64,000 nt of DNA from Paenochrobactrum pullorum (GTDB taxonomy: Bacteria > Pseudomonadota > Alphaproteobacteria > Rhizobiales > Rhizobiaceae). Positions 27,413 to 35,916 of the stretch are shown piece by piece (the first letter of the stretch is position 1; each line of letters starts with the position of its first letter). The position numbers and the translations under genes are program-made. Location: positions 992,001 to 1,056,000 of the forward strand of contig NZ_JBHEEH010000001.1 in assembly GCF_041929845.1 (NCBI RefSeq), given 5' to 3'. The notes beneath the pieces were generated by a model. That model was not told the DNA's origin. It made no database searches and worked only from the letters and a program-made list of their open reading frames with translations.

Positions 27413-28126
27413 TTACATGACCAAAATTGGTGTTTTGTTTGGCACGCGATCATAAAGATCCATTACATCCTGATTGAGCATGCGTACGCAGCCAGATGAG
27501 ACAGCCTTGCCGATTGACCACCATTCAGGGTTGCCATGCAGACGGTAGAGTGTGTCTTTACCGTCTTTGAAAATGTAAAGTGCACGGGCGCCAAGCGGGT
27601 TATTAAGGCCAGGTTCCATGCCGCCGTTACGCGCACTGTATTTTTCCAGATGTGGCTGACGGGCAATCATTTCATCCGGTGGTGTCCATCTTGGCCATTT
27701 ACGTTTCCACTGGATGACGGCGCGGCCGGACCAGGCAAATCCGTCTTTACCAATACCAACCCCGTAACGAAGAGCTTGACCATTCTCCATCACAAGATAG
27801 AGGAAGCGGTTGGCGGTATCGACAACAATGGTGCCCGGACGTTCGCCGGTTGGGTCGTTGACCACCTGTCTCAGATATTTCTTATCCATTTTCTGGATAG
27901 GAATGGCAGGCAACGAATAGCCTTCGTCCTGCACAGCTGCATACATGGATGTGTAGCTGCCATTATAGGAGGCGACATTGGCTTTGGGAGCTCCGACCGG
28001 ACGGCCAAAATTATCAACATCAATAATAGGAATATTTTTACTGAGCTGGGCGCAGCCGGCAAGGCTTGCTGCGGCAGTTGCGCCCAGTGCAGTCAGAAAA
28101 GAACGACGCGAAAGATATGCAGACAT
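27413..28126 (-). CDS. L,D-transpeptidase (YkuD family), exported
   Basis: A 237-residue periplasmic enzyme that forms 3-3 crosslinks in peptidoglycan or links proteins to it. The N-terminus has a twin-arginine-like signal (SRRSFLTAL) followed by a lipobox (SLAGC, C25), so it may be a lipoprotein. The YkuD catalytic motif is H197-G-N-P and S-S-G-C213-V-R-M. Hyphomicrobiales rely heavily on L,D-crosslinks and have many such paralogues, so a specific gene name is not given. Confidence 0.9.
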   Translation of the reverse strand: MSAYLSRRSFLTALGATAAASLAGCAQLSKNIPIIDVDNFGRPVGAPKANVASYNGSYTSMYAAVQDEGYSLPAIPIQKMDKKYLRQVVNDPTGERPGTIVVDTANRFLYLVMENGQALRYGVGIGKDGFAWSGRAVIQWKRKWPRWTPPDEMIARQPHLEKYSARNGGMEPGLNNPLGARALYIFKDGKDTLYRLHGNPEWWSIGKAVSSGCVRMLNQDVMDLYDRVPNKTPILVM

Positions 28127-28556
28127 GTGAAAACCAGATCTGTGAAGGGGAAGGGCAGATTAAAGCGATTAAGGTTAATGAATTGCAACTTTGAAGCTAA
28201 CTAGAGAAGAAATGCTTCAGTTAAAAGCGAAAACGACGATTTCGTCTCCTGTTTTTTTAAAAACATCCTGCTTGGGAAAATATCTTGATCTTTTTTGCAA
28301 CCAAAACGGCTGTTGAGTGGTTGTTACTTCATAGTGTTAGAATCAAATTTGAGGCTCTCAATGATGGGGCAAATTACTATGATAGAGTGCGTAGAACATG
28401 AGAAAGCCAAACATGATTTTAATTTTCCAATAATTTTCTTGCAAAATTATGAGCGTTCCCCATTGCGAGTTTTCAATCAGGGGACTATGTAATGAGGGTT
28501 AGTTTGCGGGTTCATTCAATGATCCCAATTCAATTGAAGAAAGAGGAGAGTTCCAA
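28127..28556. other. Intergenic region upstream of sodB
   Basis: About 430 bases between the divergent L,D-transpeptidase and sodB genes; both promoters must lie here. An open frame at 28295-28492 has no ribosome site or family match and is not called. No RNA gene or clear operator is seen. Confidence 0.5.
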
Positions 28557-29153
28557 ATGGCTTTTGAATTACCAGAACTGCCGTATTATTATGATGCATT
28601 GGCTCCGTTCATGTCGCGTGAAACCCTTGAGTTTCACCATGACAAGCACCATCAGGCTTATGTAACCAATGGTAACAAGCTGCTCGAAGGTTCCGGTCTT
28701 GAAGGCAAAAGTCTGGAAGAAATCGTTAAAGAAAGCTTTGGCAAAAATCAGGGTCTCTTTAACAATGCCGGTCAGCATTACAACCACATCCATTTCTGGA
28801 AATGGATGAAAAAAGATGGTGGTGGCAAGAAGCTTCCTGCTGCACTTCTAAAAGCAATTGATGCAGATCTGGGCGGCTACGACAAGTTCCGTGAAGATTT
28901 TATCGCAGCTGGCGTTGGCCAGTTCGGTTCCGGCTGGGCTTGGTTGTCGGTTAAAGACGGCAAACTTGAAATCTCCAAGACAGCCAATGGCGAAAATCCG
29001 CTGGTTCATGGCGCAAAGCCAATTCTTGGCGTGGATGTCTGGGAGCATTCCTATTACATCGACTATCGCAATGCACGTCCTAAATATATGGAAGCCTTTG
29101 TTGATAGCCTGATCAACTGGGATTATGTCCTGGAAATGTACGAACAGGCATAA
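28557..29153 (+). CDS. sodB: Superoxide dismutase, iron-type
   Basis: A 198-residue Fe/Mn superoxide dismutase that converts superoxide to oxygen and hydrogen peroxide. The metal ligands are H27 (EFHHDKHH), H77 (QHYNHIHF), D160 and H164 (GVDVWEHSYY). The active-site glutamine sits at Q73 (NNAGQHYNH), the position used by iron enzymes, and the manganese-type glutamine site reads TANGENP, so iron is the more likely metal. No signal peptide. The ribosome site GAGGAGAG is strong. Confidence 0.95.
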   Translation: MAFELPELPYYYDALAPFMSRETLEFHHDKHHQAYVTNGNKLLEGSGLEGKSLEEIVKESFGKNQGLFNNAGQHYNHIHFWKWMKKDGGGKKLPAALLKAIDADLGGYDKFREDFIAAGVGQFGSGWAWLSVKDGKLEISKTANGENPLVHGAKPILGVDVWEHSYYIDYRNARPKYMEAFVDSLINWDYVLEMYEQA

Positions 29154-29217
29154 TTCTTTTATGCTTTAAGCTGGTACCTGATAACTTTCGTTGCCAGCGC
29201 CTGGCTTGGATAATTTG

Positions 29218-29254
29218 AAAAAAGCCCTCATCATTTTATGGTGAGGGCTTTTTT
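29218..29254 (+). terminator. Rho-independent terminator of sodB
   Basis: A 13-bp stem AAAAAAGCCCTCA with TGAGGGCTTTTTT, an 11-base loop and a T-run. Confidence 0.9.
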
Positions 29255-29411
29255 TGTGCGACAATATTGTTCACTATTTATGCACAATTTTTTACCAATC
29301 GTCTTCAAAATTCGGACATAAGTCTCTTATAAAGAGAAATTAAACTCTCTTGTCTGATTTGGGTCAGATGTTTTTTGCATTGATTGCACATTATCTTTTT
29401 GGAGGTACTTC

Positions 29412-29846
29412 ATGCGCAAGTTTTTAATGATCTCGACTGCATTGGCGCTGTTCAGCACGATTGCACAGGCTGATGTGATTGAAGATCGCAAAGCGATTAT
29501 GAAAGATATCGGTAAGTCGGTTGGTGTGATGGGCGCAATGATGAAAGGCGAAGTGCCTTTTAATAATGCGTCTGCCATTGAAGCCTTGAAAAATATTCAG
29601 CTGTCTGCTGACAAATTTGATCCGGTTGCATTGTTCCCTGAAGGTACTGATAAGGGAGACACGGAGGCTGCGCCTGCAATCTGGCAGAATATGGAAGATT
29701 TCACAGCTCATGTGAACAAATTCCGTGAAGATGCAGCTCAATCGGCAGCTGCAGATCCGCAGGATTTGGATCAGTTGAAGCCGGTATTCCAGCAGGTTGC
29801 AGCCAACTGTAAGGCTTGCCACGAACTCTATCGCGTCAAGAAATAA
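29412..29846 (+). CDS. Cytochrome c' family protein
   Basis: A 144-residue periplasmic cytochrome. A signal peptide (cleavage after AQA, about residue 20) precedes a four-helix domain with a single heme motif, CKACHELYR, near the C-terminus, the hallmark of cytochrome c'. Such proteins bind NO or pass electrons. The ATG follows TGGAGG. A diheme cytochrome gene begins 26 bases downstream, so the pair is probably one operon and may work as one chain. Confidence 0.9.
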   Translation: MRKFLMISTALALFSTIAQADVIEDRKAIMKDIGKSVGVMGAMMKGEVPFNNASAIEALKNIQLSADKFDPVALFPEGTDKGDTEAAPAIWQNMEDFTAHVNKFREDAAQSAAADPQDLDQLKPVFQQVAANCKACHELYRVKK

Positions 29847-29872
29847 CAGTTTGGAACTAAGGGGCGGTTGAA

Positions 29873-30811
29873 ATGCGTAAAATTATTTACACCGGTGTGC
29901 TTGGCGTTATTGCCGCTGCATCTGCTTTTTGGGTTTTGACTGCCCCAGAGACTGTTGATGCGAAAGTTATCGCATCCTTGAAAAAGCCTGATTTGGCAAA
30001 TGGTGAATTGGTTTTTAACGCCGGTGGTTGCGTTTCTTGCCATGCCTCTCCAGGAGCCAAAGGTGATGATAAACTGGTTTTGACCGGCGGACATGAATTG
30101 GTCTCGCCCTTCGGCACCTTTGTGGCACCGAATATTTCGCCCTCTGAAAAAGGCATTGGAAACTGGACACAGCAACAGTTTTTTAATGCTATGATGAAGG
30201 GTGTCGGTCCCGATGGCACCCACTTATACCCATCATTTCCTTATACATCTTATGCAAAAATGCAGCCGCAAGATGTGGCTGATCTCTTTGCATTTATGAA
30301 AACACTGCCAAAAAGTGATTATGTGGCAGCTGATCATAAATTGAGTTTTCCGTTTAATATCCGCCGTGGTTTGGGTTTATGGAAACAACTTTATCTTTCT
30401 GACCAGCCAGTGATTGCCTTGGCTGATGATGCTTCTGATCAATTGAAGCGTGGCCGTTATTTGACTGAAAGCCTTGGTCATTGTGCAGAATGCCATACAC
30501 CGCGCGGCATTATTGGTGGTTTGAAAACTGAGCAGTGGATGGCTGGCGCGGTTTCTGCTGAAATTGGTTCCAACGGGCAAGCTGGCATTGTGCCTAATAT
30601 TACCGGCGGCAAGGGTGGCATCGGAAGTTGGAGTGCCGGCGATATTGCTTATTCGCTGGAAAGTGGTTTTACGCCTGATTTTGACTCGCTCGGTGGTTCA
30701 ATGACAAGCGTCGTTGAGAATATGGCAAAATTGCCCGCCAGTGACCGTGAAGCAATTGCTGCTTACTTGAAGACAATACCCGCGCATGAAAATGGTTATC
30801 CGTCAAAATAA
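29873..30811 (+). CDS. Diheme c-type cytochrome
   Basis: A 312-residue periplasmic or membrane-anchored cytochrome with two class I heme domains: CVSCH at about residues 53-57 and CAECH at about 204-208. The N-terminal hydrophobic stretch is a signal peptide or anchor. The arrangement resembles cytochrome subunits that accept electrons from periplasmic dehydrogenases, such as alcohol dehydrogenase. It is paired with the cytochrome c' gene and ends 6 bases before a convergent gene. Confidence 0.88.
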   Translation: MRKIIYTGVLGVIAAASAFWVLTAPETVDAKVIASLKKPDLANGELVFNAGGCVSCHASPGAKGDDKLVLTGGHELVSPFGTFVAPNISPSEKGIGNWTQQQFFNAMMKGVGPDGTHLYPSFPYTSYAKMQPQDVADLFAFMKTLPKSDYVAADHKLSFPFNIRRGLGLWKQLYLSDQPVIALADDASDQLKRGRYLTESLGHCAECHTPRGIIGGLKTEQWMAGAVSAEIGSNGQAGIVPNITGGKGGIGSWSAGDIAYSLESGFTPDFDSLGGSMTSVVENMAKLPASDREAIAAYLKTIPAHENGYPSK

Positions 30812-30817
30812 GATTGA

Positions 30818-31156
30818 TTAACGGATAAAACAACGCGCGCTTCGTCCAATGCTGGTGGCGAGATATTTGCTGTTCATCGTGTAGAGCCAGCCTTGACACT
30901 CACTCATGGTTTGAAAGCAACGATACTGATTGACCATAACGTTTCTGTCGTCGGAAGGTGTGCGGTCAGCGTATCCATAGAATATGCCAACAATTGCCCC
31001 GTTGCCCTTTGGCGGTGTATTGCATCGTTTTCCAGCATATTCACTGACATCTTTGCGTACGGCCGACTGTGCTTCACTGATCTGGATAGGAGCCGCCGTC
31101 AAGCTTAGCAAGACTGTGGCGCCTATCAATGCATGAGCATGGTGTTTTATTCTCAT
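30818..31156 (-). CDS. Small exported protein with four cysteines
   Basis: A 112-residue hypothetical protein with a signal peptide (cleavage likely after SEA, about residue 29). The mature part has four cysteines, at about residues 45, 80, 88 and 109 (KRCNTP, YRCFQ, SECQGW, ARCFIR), which could form two disulfide bonds. The ribosome site TAGGGAG is good. It lies between convergent cytochrome genes and the oligopeptidase gene on its own strand. I do not recognise the family. Confidence 0.7.
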   Translation of the reverse strand: MRIKHHAHALIGATVLLSLTAAPIQISEAQSAVRKDVSEYAGKRCNTPPKGNGAIVGIFYGYADRTPSDDRNVMVNQYRCFQTMSECQGWLYTMNSKYLATSIGRSARCFIR

Positions 31157-31227
31157 GAATAATCTCCCTAAGAGCAGCTAACCGGCCAGATTATACTGAC
31201 CGGTCATCATCTTGACTATTGAAAACG

Positions 31228-33348
31228 CTAATTGGCTGCCAATAGTTCCGTGTCCAGCTTGTCTGCGCATTTGAGTGCAAAAGCATAAGAATAAGCGACC
31301 TCTTCCAGTCTGGAGAAACGACCTGAGGCACCGGCATGGCCGGCGTCCATATTGGTGCGCAATAAAACCGGATTAGTGTCGGTCTTTACTTCCCGAAGAC
31401 GTGCCACCCATTTAGCAGGTTCCCAATAGGTCACACGAGGGTCAGTCAGGCCTGCGACAGCCAGAATTGGCGGATAATTTTGGGCCGCAACATTGTCATA
31501 TGGCGAATAAGCCGCAATGGTTTTATAGTCGGCTGTGCTCGCCAGTGGATTACCCCATTCCGGCCATTCTGGCGGGGTAAGCGGCAAAGTGTCATCCAGC
31601 ATGGTATTGAGCACATCAACAAAAGGAACTTCGGCAATAATTGCACCAAAAGCGTCCGGCGCCATATTGGCAATGGCTCCCATCAACATGCCGCCTGCAG
31701 ATCCGCCATGAGCAACCATTCTGTCTGCACTGGTGAATTTTTGCTTTGCCAGATAGCGCGCTGCATCGATGAAATCATAAAATGTATTGGTTTTGTGCGC
31801 ACGTTTACCGTTTTCATACCACGCAAAACCTTTGTCTTTACCACCGCGAATATGTGCAATCGCATAAACGAAGCCACGATTGACCAGTGACAGACAATTG
31901 GTGTTGAAGCTTGCCGGAATGGTGATGCCGTAAGAACCATAACCGTAAAGCAGGCAAGGGGCGGTGCCATCAAGCGCTGTGTCTTTATGATAAACGATAG
32001 AAACTGGAACCAGCTCGCCATCACGCGCAGGCACCATTAAACGCTTGGTTACGTAGTTTTTTGGGTCGTGACCGGATGGTACTTCTTGTGTTTTTAAAAG
32101 CTTACGCTCACGCGTCACCATATTATATTCATATAATTGGCTGGGTGTCGTCATGGAAGAATAAGAAAAGCGGATAGTATCGGTGTCATATTCCGCACTG
32201 CCTTGCAAGCCGAGAGAATAGGCTTCCTCGTCAAAGCTTATCGCATGTTGTTCGCCGGTTTTACGCTCATGAATCATGATGACAGGCAGACCATTATTAC
32301 GTTCAAGCCAAACCAGATGATCCTTATATACACCATGCGCCAGAATGAGTGTGCCCGGCTTTTCCGGCACCAGATCTTTCCAGTTTTCGCGCTGCGGTGC
32401 ATGAGTTGGCGCGGTCATTATTTTAAAATCTTTGGCACCGTCAATATTGGTCAGGATGTAAAAAACATCGCCACCCGATGCCAGATCATATTCAATGCCG
32501 GTTTGGCGCTCAGCTACCAATTGTGGTTTTGCGTCAGGTTGATTGGCCGGGATCAACCAGCATTCGGACGTTTCATGATCATGAATGTCGATTGAGATAA
32601 AATCATTAAGTGGACTGGAGCTGACACTCATGAAGAAACCGGCATCCATTTCTTCATAGATCAGGCGGTCTTCAGATTGTTCAGTGCCGTTGCGGTGATA
32701 ATATAGTTTGGATGGACGATGGTTTTCGTCGAGACGAGCATAAAAGAAACCGTTTGTTTCTGCATCCCATGCACCGCTGCCATCAGTATCTAGAATGGTA
32801 TCGCTAAAATCTGTTTTGTTGGCGAGATCACGTACTTTAAGTGTGTAAAATTCCGAACCCTTATCGTCATAACCCCAAATCATCAGTTTATGATCAGGGG
32901 AGGCGTCGGTGGATGCTAAACGAAAATAAGCTTTGCCTGCGGCTTCTTTATCGCCATTCAGCAAAATATCTTTATCACCGCCTTCGCGTGGGGTGCGGAA
33001 AATATGAGGTTGTTCGCCGCCTTTTTCATAAAGACTGCCATAAGCATAAGGGCCGTCTTTAACCGGTATGGATGAATCATCTTCTTTAATGCGGCCTTTC
33101 ATCTCTGCAAAAAGTCTCTTTTGCAGGACTTGGGTGTCCTCCATCAAGACCTGCTGATATGCATTTTCTGCATTCAGATGTTCACGGATATCATTGGCGA
33201 GCTTGGACGGATCCTTGAACATTTCCTGCCAGTTATCCGCACGAAGCCATGCATAATCATCAATACGTATAATATCATGATGGATTGAGCGTTGTGGTTT
33301 TTTCTCAGTAACAGGAACGTCGATAAGCTTGAATTTTGGGGATGACAT
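31228..33348 (-). CDS. ptrB: Prolyl oligopeptidase family serine peptidase (oligopeptidase B-like)
   Basis: A 706-residue S9A peptidase that cuts short peptides, usually after basic residues, in the cytoplasm. The N-terminal beta-propeller covers about residues 80-420; the C-terminal hydrolase domain has the nucleophile in GGSAGGMLMG, the acid in LTDPRVTYWEPAKW and the histidine in MDAGHAGASGRFS. The YGSYG segment is typical of oligopeptidase B. No signal peptide. msrB lies 47 bases upstream on the same strand. Confidence 0.92.
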   Translation of the reverse strand: MSSPKFKLIDVPVTEKKPQRSIHHDIIRIDDYAWLRADNWQEMFKDPSKLANDIREHLNAENAYQQVLMEDTQVLQKRLFAEMKGRIKEDDSSIPVKDGPYAYGSLYEKGGEQPHIFRTPREGGDKDILLNGDKEAAGKAYFRLASTDASPDHKLMIWGYDDKGSEFYTLKVRDLANKTDFSDTILDTDGSGAWDAETNGFFYARLDENHRPSKLYYHRNGTEQSEDRLIYEEMDAGFFMSVSSSPLNDFISIDIHDHETSECWLIPANQPDAKPQLVAERQTGIEYDLASGGDVFYILTNIDGAKDFKIMTAPTHAPQRENWKDLVPEKPGTLILAHGVYKDHLVWLERNNGLPVIMIHERKTGEQHAISFDEEAYSLGLQGSAEYDTDTIRFSYSSMTTPSQLYEYNMVTRERKLLKTQEVPSGHDPKNYVTKRLMVPARDGELVPVSIVYHKDTALDGTAPCLLYGYGSYGITIPASFNTNCLSLVNRGFVYAIAHIRGGKDKGFAWYENGKRAHKTNTFYDFIDAARYLAKQKFTSADRMVAHGGSAGGMLMGAIANMAPDAFGAIIAEVPFVDVLNTMLDDTLPLTPPEWPEWGNPLASTADYKTIAAYSPYDNVAAQNYPPILAVAGLTDPRVTYWEPAKWVARLREVKTDTNPVLLRTNMDAGHAGASGRFSRLEEVAYSYAFALKCADKLDTELLAAN

Positions 33349-33395
33349 CTATTTCTCAGTATTTCGATGTGAAGAACAGGATGGAAGCGGCTTAA

Positions 33396-33824
33396 TTACG
33401 AAGCTATATCTTCGACAAAGATCAGCGCATTGCCATTAATACAATGCCGCAATCCTGTAGGCTGCGGACCGTCAGGAAAACGATGGCCTAAATGGGCATC
33501 GCAATCCGCGCAACGGATTTCGGTGCGATGCATGTCATAGGAATGATCTTCAAACAATGCAATCACATCGTCATTGATAGGTTCAAAGAAACTTGGCCAG
33601 CCGGAGCCGGAATCATACTTGGCTTTGGAGCTATAGAGCGGCTGCTCACAGCAGACACAGAGATATTTGCCTTGCAGATGACTATTGAAATCAGGGCTTG
33701 AGAAGGCGCGTTCTGTACCATGTTGGCGGGTGATCTGATATTGAATCTCAGTTAATTGCTCACGCCATTCTGCATCTGTTTTAATAACTTTAAGTGGACG
33801 TTTACGTGTTGTTTGATCGGACAT
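33396..33824 (-). CDS. msrB: Peptide-methionine (R)-S-oxide reductase
   Basis: A 142-residue repair enzyme that reduces methionine-R-sulfoxide in proteins. Two CxxC zinc pairs are seen (CVCC and CADC), then the substrate segment HLGHRFPDGPQPTGLRHCIN with the catalytic cysteine in RHCIN (often RYCIN or RFCVN). The start at 33824 follows AAGGA; the frame extends to 33887 without support. It is upstream of the oligopeptidase gene on the same strand. Confidence 0.93.
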   Translation of the reverse strand: MSDQTTRKRPLKVIKTDAEWREQLTEIQYQITRQHGTERAFSSPDFNSHLQGKYLCVCCEQPLYSSKAKYDSGSGWPSFFEPINDDVIALFEDHSYDMHRTEIRCADCDAHLGHRFPDGPQPTGLRHCINGNALIFVEDIAS

Positions 33825-34391
33825 GGGTTTTTCCTTTGAAGCAGTGATTTTATTTGTCAAAACCATAATAGCAATTTGTGGTGGCAATGTCCTTCATGGA
33901 GATGAACTCACGTCATTGTGTTGCATATCTCAGGGCACATAAAATTTTGATCATCCGGTTAAATATAGTTTTATGTGTGGCCTATGATAAAGACACTAAT
34001 ATACAATAGTTCCTCCACTTGACATGAAGTAGCCGTAATTATGGATATCTATTAGTGTGCTAATTTTTATGATTGTAATGTAGTTCATAATTAACTTACC
34101 ACTTAAAACGGTGATAAGTTCCTGTTGGTAAAGCATTTTTCCTTCATAATAAAAATGTATGCTTAGTATATCCCAATTTATGGTGAGCTGAATTGCATTA
34201 ATTGAAGGATTTATGCTGATTATTTTAGCATAATAGAGTAAAAATATTTGACTTTTTGCATGTAATTCGTCATATCCCCCTTGAATAAGCGGGATGCAGA
34301 TATAACTAACAAGTTATCAGCTTGATTTCTTCGCCAAGTATCATATCGGCCCCCAGATATGTCTTGCACTAATATAATTAAAGGAACTCAG
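33825..34391. other. Long AT-rich intergenic region upstream of mucR
   Basis: About 570 bases between the divergent msrB and mucR genes, very AT-rich with many TpA steps. MucR-family proteins prefer such DNA and repress their own genes, so it is probably the mucR control region. I see no ORF, RNA gene or terminator in it. Confidence 0.5.
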
Positions 34392-34820
34392 ATGGACCAT
34401 AACGACGAATATGATGCTAGCCGCGATCTGCTGTTAAGCTTAACAGCTGATATCGTTGCAGCTTATGTTGGCAATAATTCCATTCGTCCGAGCGATCTTC
34501 CGGCACTGATTACGGATGTTCATGCTGCATTCTCCCGTACTGAAGTGCGTGTTGAAGAAGTGCCGGTGGTTGAAAAACCGAAGCCAGCTGTGAATCCAAA
34601 GAAGTCAGTGCATGATGATTATATCATCTGCCTTGAAGATGGTAAAAAGTTCAAGTCGCTGAAGCGTCATTTGATGACTCACTTTAATCTGACCCCTGAA
34701 CAATATCGTGAAAAGTGGGATTTGGAGCCAAACTATCCGATGGTTGCGCCAAATTACGCCAAAGCACGCTCCAACCTTGCTAAGAAAATGGGCCTTGGCC
34801 GCAAAGCAAAAGAAGCTTGA
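34392..34820 (+). CDS. mucR: MucR/Ros-family zinc-finger regulator
   Basis: A 142-residue transcription regulator. The N-terminal half (about residues 5-50) is the oligomerisation region; a linker rich in P, K and V follows; the prokaryotic zinc finger is C80-LEDGKKFKSLKRH93-LMTH97. As in Brucella MucR, the second ligand position is an aspartate (D83) instead of cysteine. These proteins act as H-NS-like repressors of surface polysaccharide, cell-cycle and virulence genes. The start at 34392 has an AAGGAA site; an ATG at 34359 is not supported. It is 646 bases from the gafY-like gene. Confidence 0.93.
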   Translation: MDHNDEYDASRDLLLSLTADIVAAYVGNNSIRPSDLPALITDVHAAFSRTEVRVEEVPVVEKPKPAVNPKKSVHDDYIICLEDGKKFKSLKRHLMTHFNLTPEQYREKWDLEPNYPMVAPNYAKARSNLAKKMGLGRKAKEA

Positions 34821-34867
34821 TTTATTACTCAGCTTCTTTGATGCGCTAAGTCTTCATTGATCATTTT

Positions 34868-34908
34868 AAAACCATACTTTGGATGTTTTGCCAGAGTATG
34901 GTTTTTTA
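34868..34908 (+). terminator. Rho-independent terminator of mucR
   Basis: A 15-bp stem with one G-U pair, AAAACCATACTTTGG and CCAGAGTATGGTTTT, an 8-base loop and a long T-run. Confidence 0.9.
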
Positions 34909-34930
34909 TTTTTTTAACGAAATATAATTT

Positions 34931-35305
34931 CTATTGAAGAGAGATGGATGCTGTTCTTTCTTGCATGGTAATTCTTAACCGGTCGAGTGCTTGTTTGAGG
35001 GCGATATGGCGGTTGAGATCATAAGACCAATGTCCGGCATTGCCTTTCAATCTTTCCCGCTCGATGAGACGGCGTAGTTTTTTGGTGGCGCTTTTTTGTT
35101 CTGTCAATGGAGCAGACAAAATTTTCTCCATATCGATATTGGCTAGTATTTGTAAGGCTGCACGCTGTGTTGCGTGCATGGCTATGCGTTGTTTTTCGGC
35201 CTGAAAGATCGCGATACTTTGTTTAAGATTGATGCTTTGCATGTGATGATGATCCCGTTTTTTTGATAATTGACGTCTGAGTAGAATCTCAGGGGTTGGG
35301 ATCAT
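34931..35305 (-). CDS. Hypothetical basic protein
   Basis: A 124-residue, mostly helical, basic protein (long runs of K, R and Q; no membrane segment or signal). I do not recognise it. No good ribosome site is seen for the ATG at 35305; an internal ATG at 35242 (MQSINLKQ) is an alternative. It is divergent from the gafY-like gene and shares its 160-base upstream region. Confidence 0.55.
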   Translation of the reverse strand: MIPTPEILLRRQLSKKRDHHHMQSINLKQSIAIFQAEKQRIAMHATQRAALQILANIDMEKILSAPLTEQKSATKKLRRLIERERLKGNAGHWSYDLNRHIALKQALDRLRITMQERTASISLQ

Positions 35306-35327
35306 TGTCTTATATTTATGTCACTGT

Positions 35328-35341
35328 AGGATAATAATCCT
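35328..35341. promoter_or_regulatory. Near-palindrome shared with the GTA upstream region
   Basis: AGGATAATAATCCT has perfect 5-bp arms. It lies 126 bases upstream of the gafY-like gene and differs by one base from AGGAAAATAATCCT upstream of GTA gene g1. It is a candidate binding site for a common regulator. Confidence 0.5.
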
Positions 35342-35369
35342 TAATAAATGTGATTTTTTACATTATGCT

Positions 35370-35415
35370 GAGGATAATTTCAAAATTAACTGATTCCTAT
35401 AAGAAAGTTATCCTC
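35370..35415. promoter_or_regulatory. Spaced inverted repeat upstream of the gafY-like gene
   Basis: GAGGATAA (35370-35377) and its exact reverse complement TTATCCTC (35408-35415), 30 bases apart. With the motif at 35328 this makes several AGGATAA-type half-sites within 90 bases, ending about 50 bases before the start codon where the promoter should be. Confidence 0.45.
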
Positions 35416-35466
35416 GTTTTTGCAAGATAGTGTATAAGAATATATTCCTATTTAGTGGAGGGGTAT

Positions 35467-35916
35467 ATGTCTTTTCAGTTTTCCGGCGTTATTCGTGTCG
35501 AGGCCGAGGTTTACGAGGCCTTGGAAATGATTGCCGCACGACAGATACGGCCGGTTCGGCTGGACAATTTAAAAAAACGGTCAGTACGGTTCAAGAAAAA
35601 AGCACTGGAAATTTGTGACGGCCTTATCGATTTGCTCAGTGACGCTTTCGGTGTTTCAGGAAGTGAATTACGTAATTCCGTGCGTGGAACTAAAGAAATT
35701 GCGCGAATTCGTCAAATTGGTATGTACGTCGCCCATACGATGTTCGGCATGACGATGACGACCGTTGCGGCGGGCTTTGGCCGTGATAGGTCAACGGTCA
35801 TGTATGCGTGTCATCAAATTGAAAATATGCGTGATGATGCGGATTTCGATCAAATCCTACATAATTTTGAAAGAATAGTCGCTGTTGCTTTTTCTATTCA
35901 TTGGAGGGCAAAATAA
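35467..35916 (+). CDS. gafY: DnaA domain IV-like DNA-binding protein, probable GTA activator GafY
   Basis: A 149-residue protein without the DnaA ATPase domain. Residues about 75-122 match the DnaA origin-binding domain: IARIRQIGMYVAHTM, then FGRDRSTVMYACHQIE, where DnaA has GRDHSTV. The H-to-R change in the base-reading loop suggests a different DNA target. In Caulobacter, GafY has such a domain and activates GTA genes together with GafZ; in Rhodobacter both are fused as GafA. The gene overlaps the DUF6456 gene (TAATG) as expected for that pair. Start at 35467 after GGAGGGG. The name is by domain layout and context, not by alignment. Confidence 0.7.
   Translation: MSFQFSGVIRVEAEVYEALEMIAARQIRPVRLDNLKKRSVRFKKKALEICDGLIDLLSDAFGVSGSELRNSVRGTKEIARIRQIGMYVAHTMFGMTMTTVAAGFGRDRSTVMYACHQIENMRDDADFDQILHNFERIVAVAFSIHWRAK

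Noticed and set aside
28295..28492. A 65-codon open frame upstream of sodB
   Set aside because: No ribosome site, no recognisable domain and odd composition; more likely promoter region.
34085..34110. TTAA pair upstream of mucR as a CtrA site
   Set aside because: The spacing is 8 instead of 7 bases.
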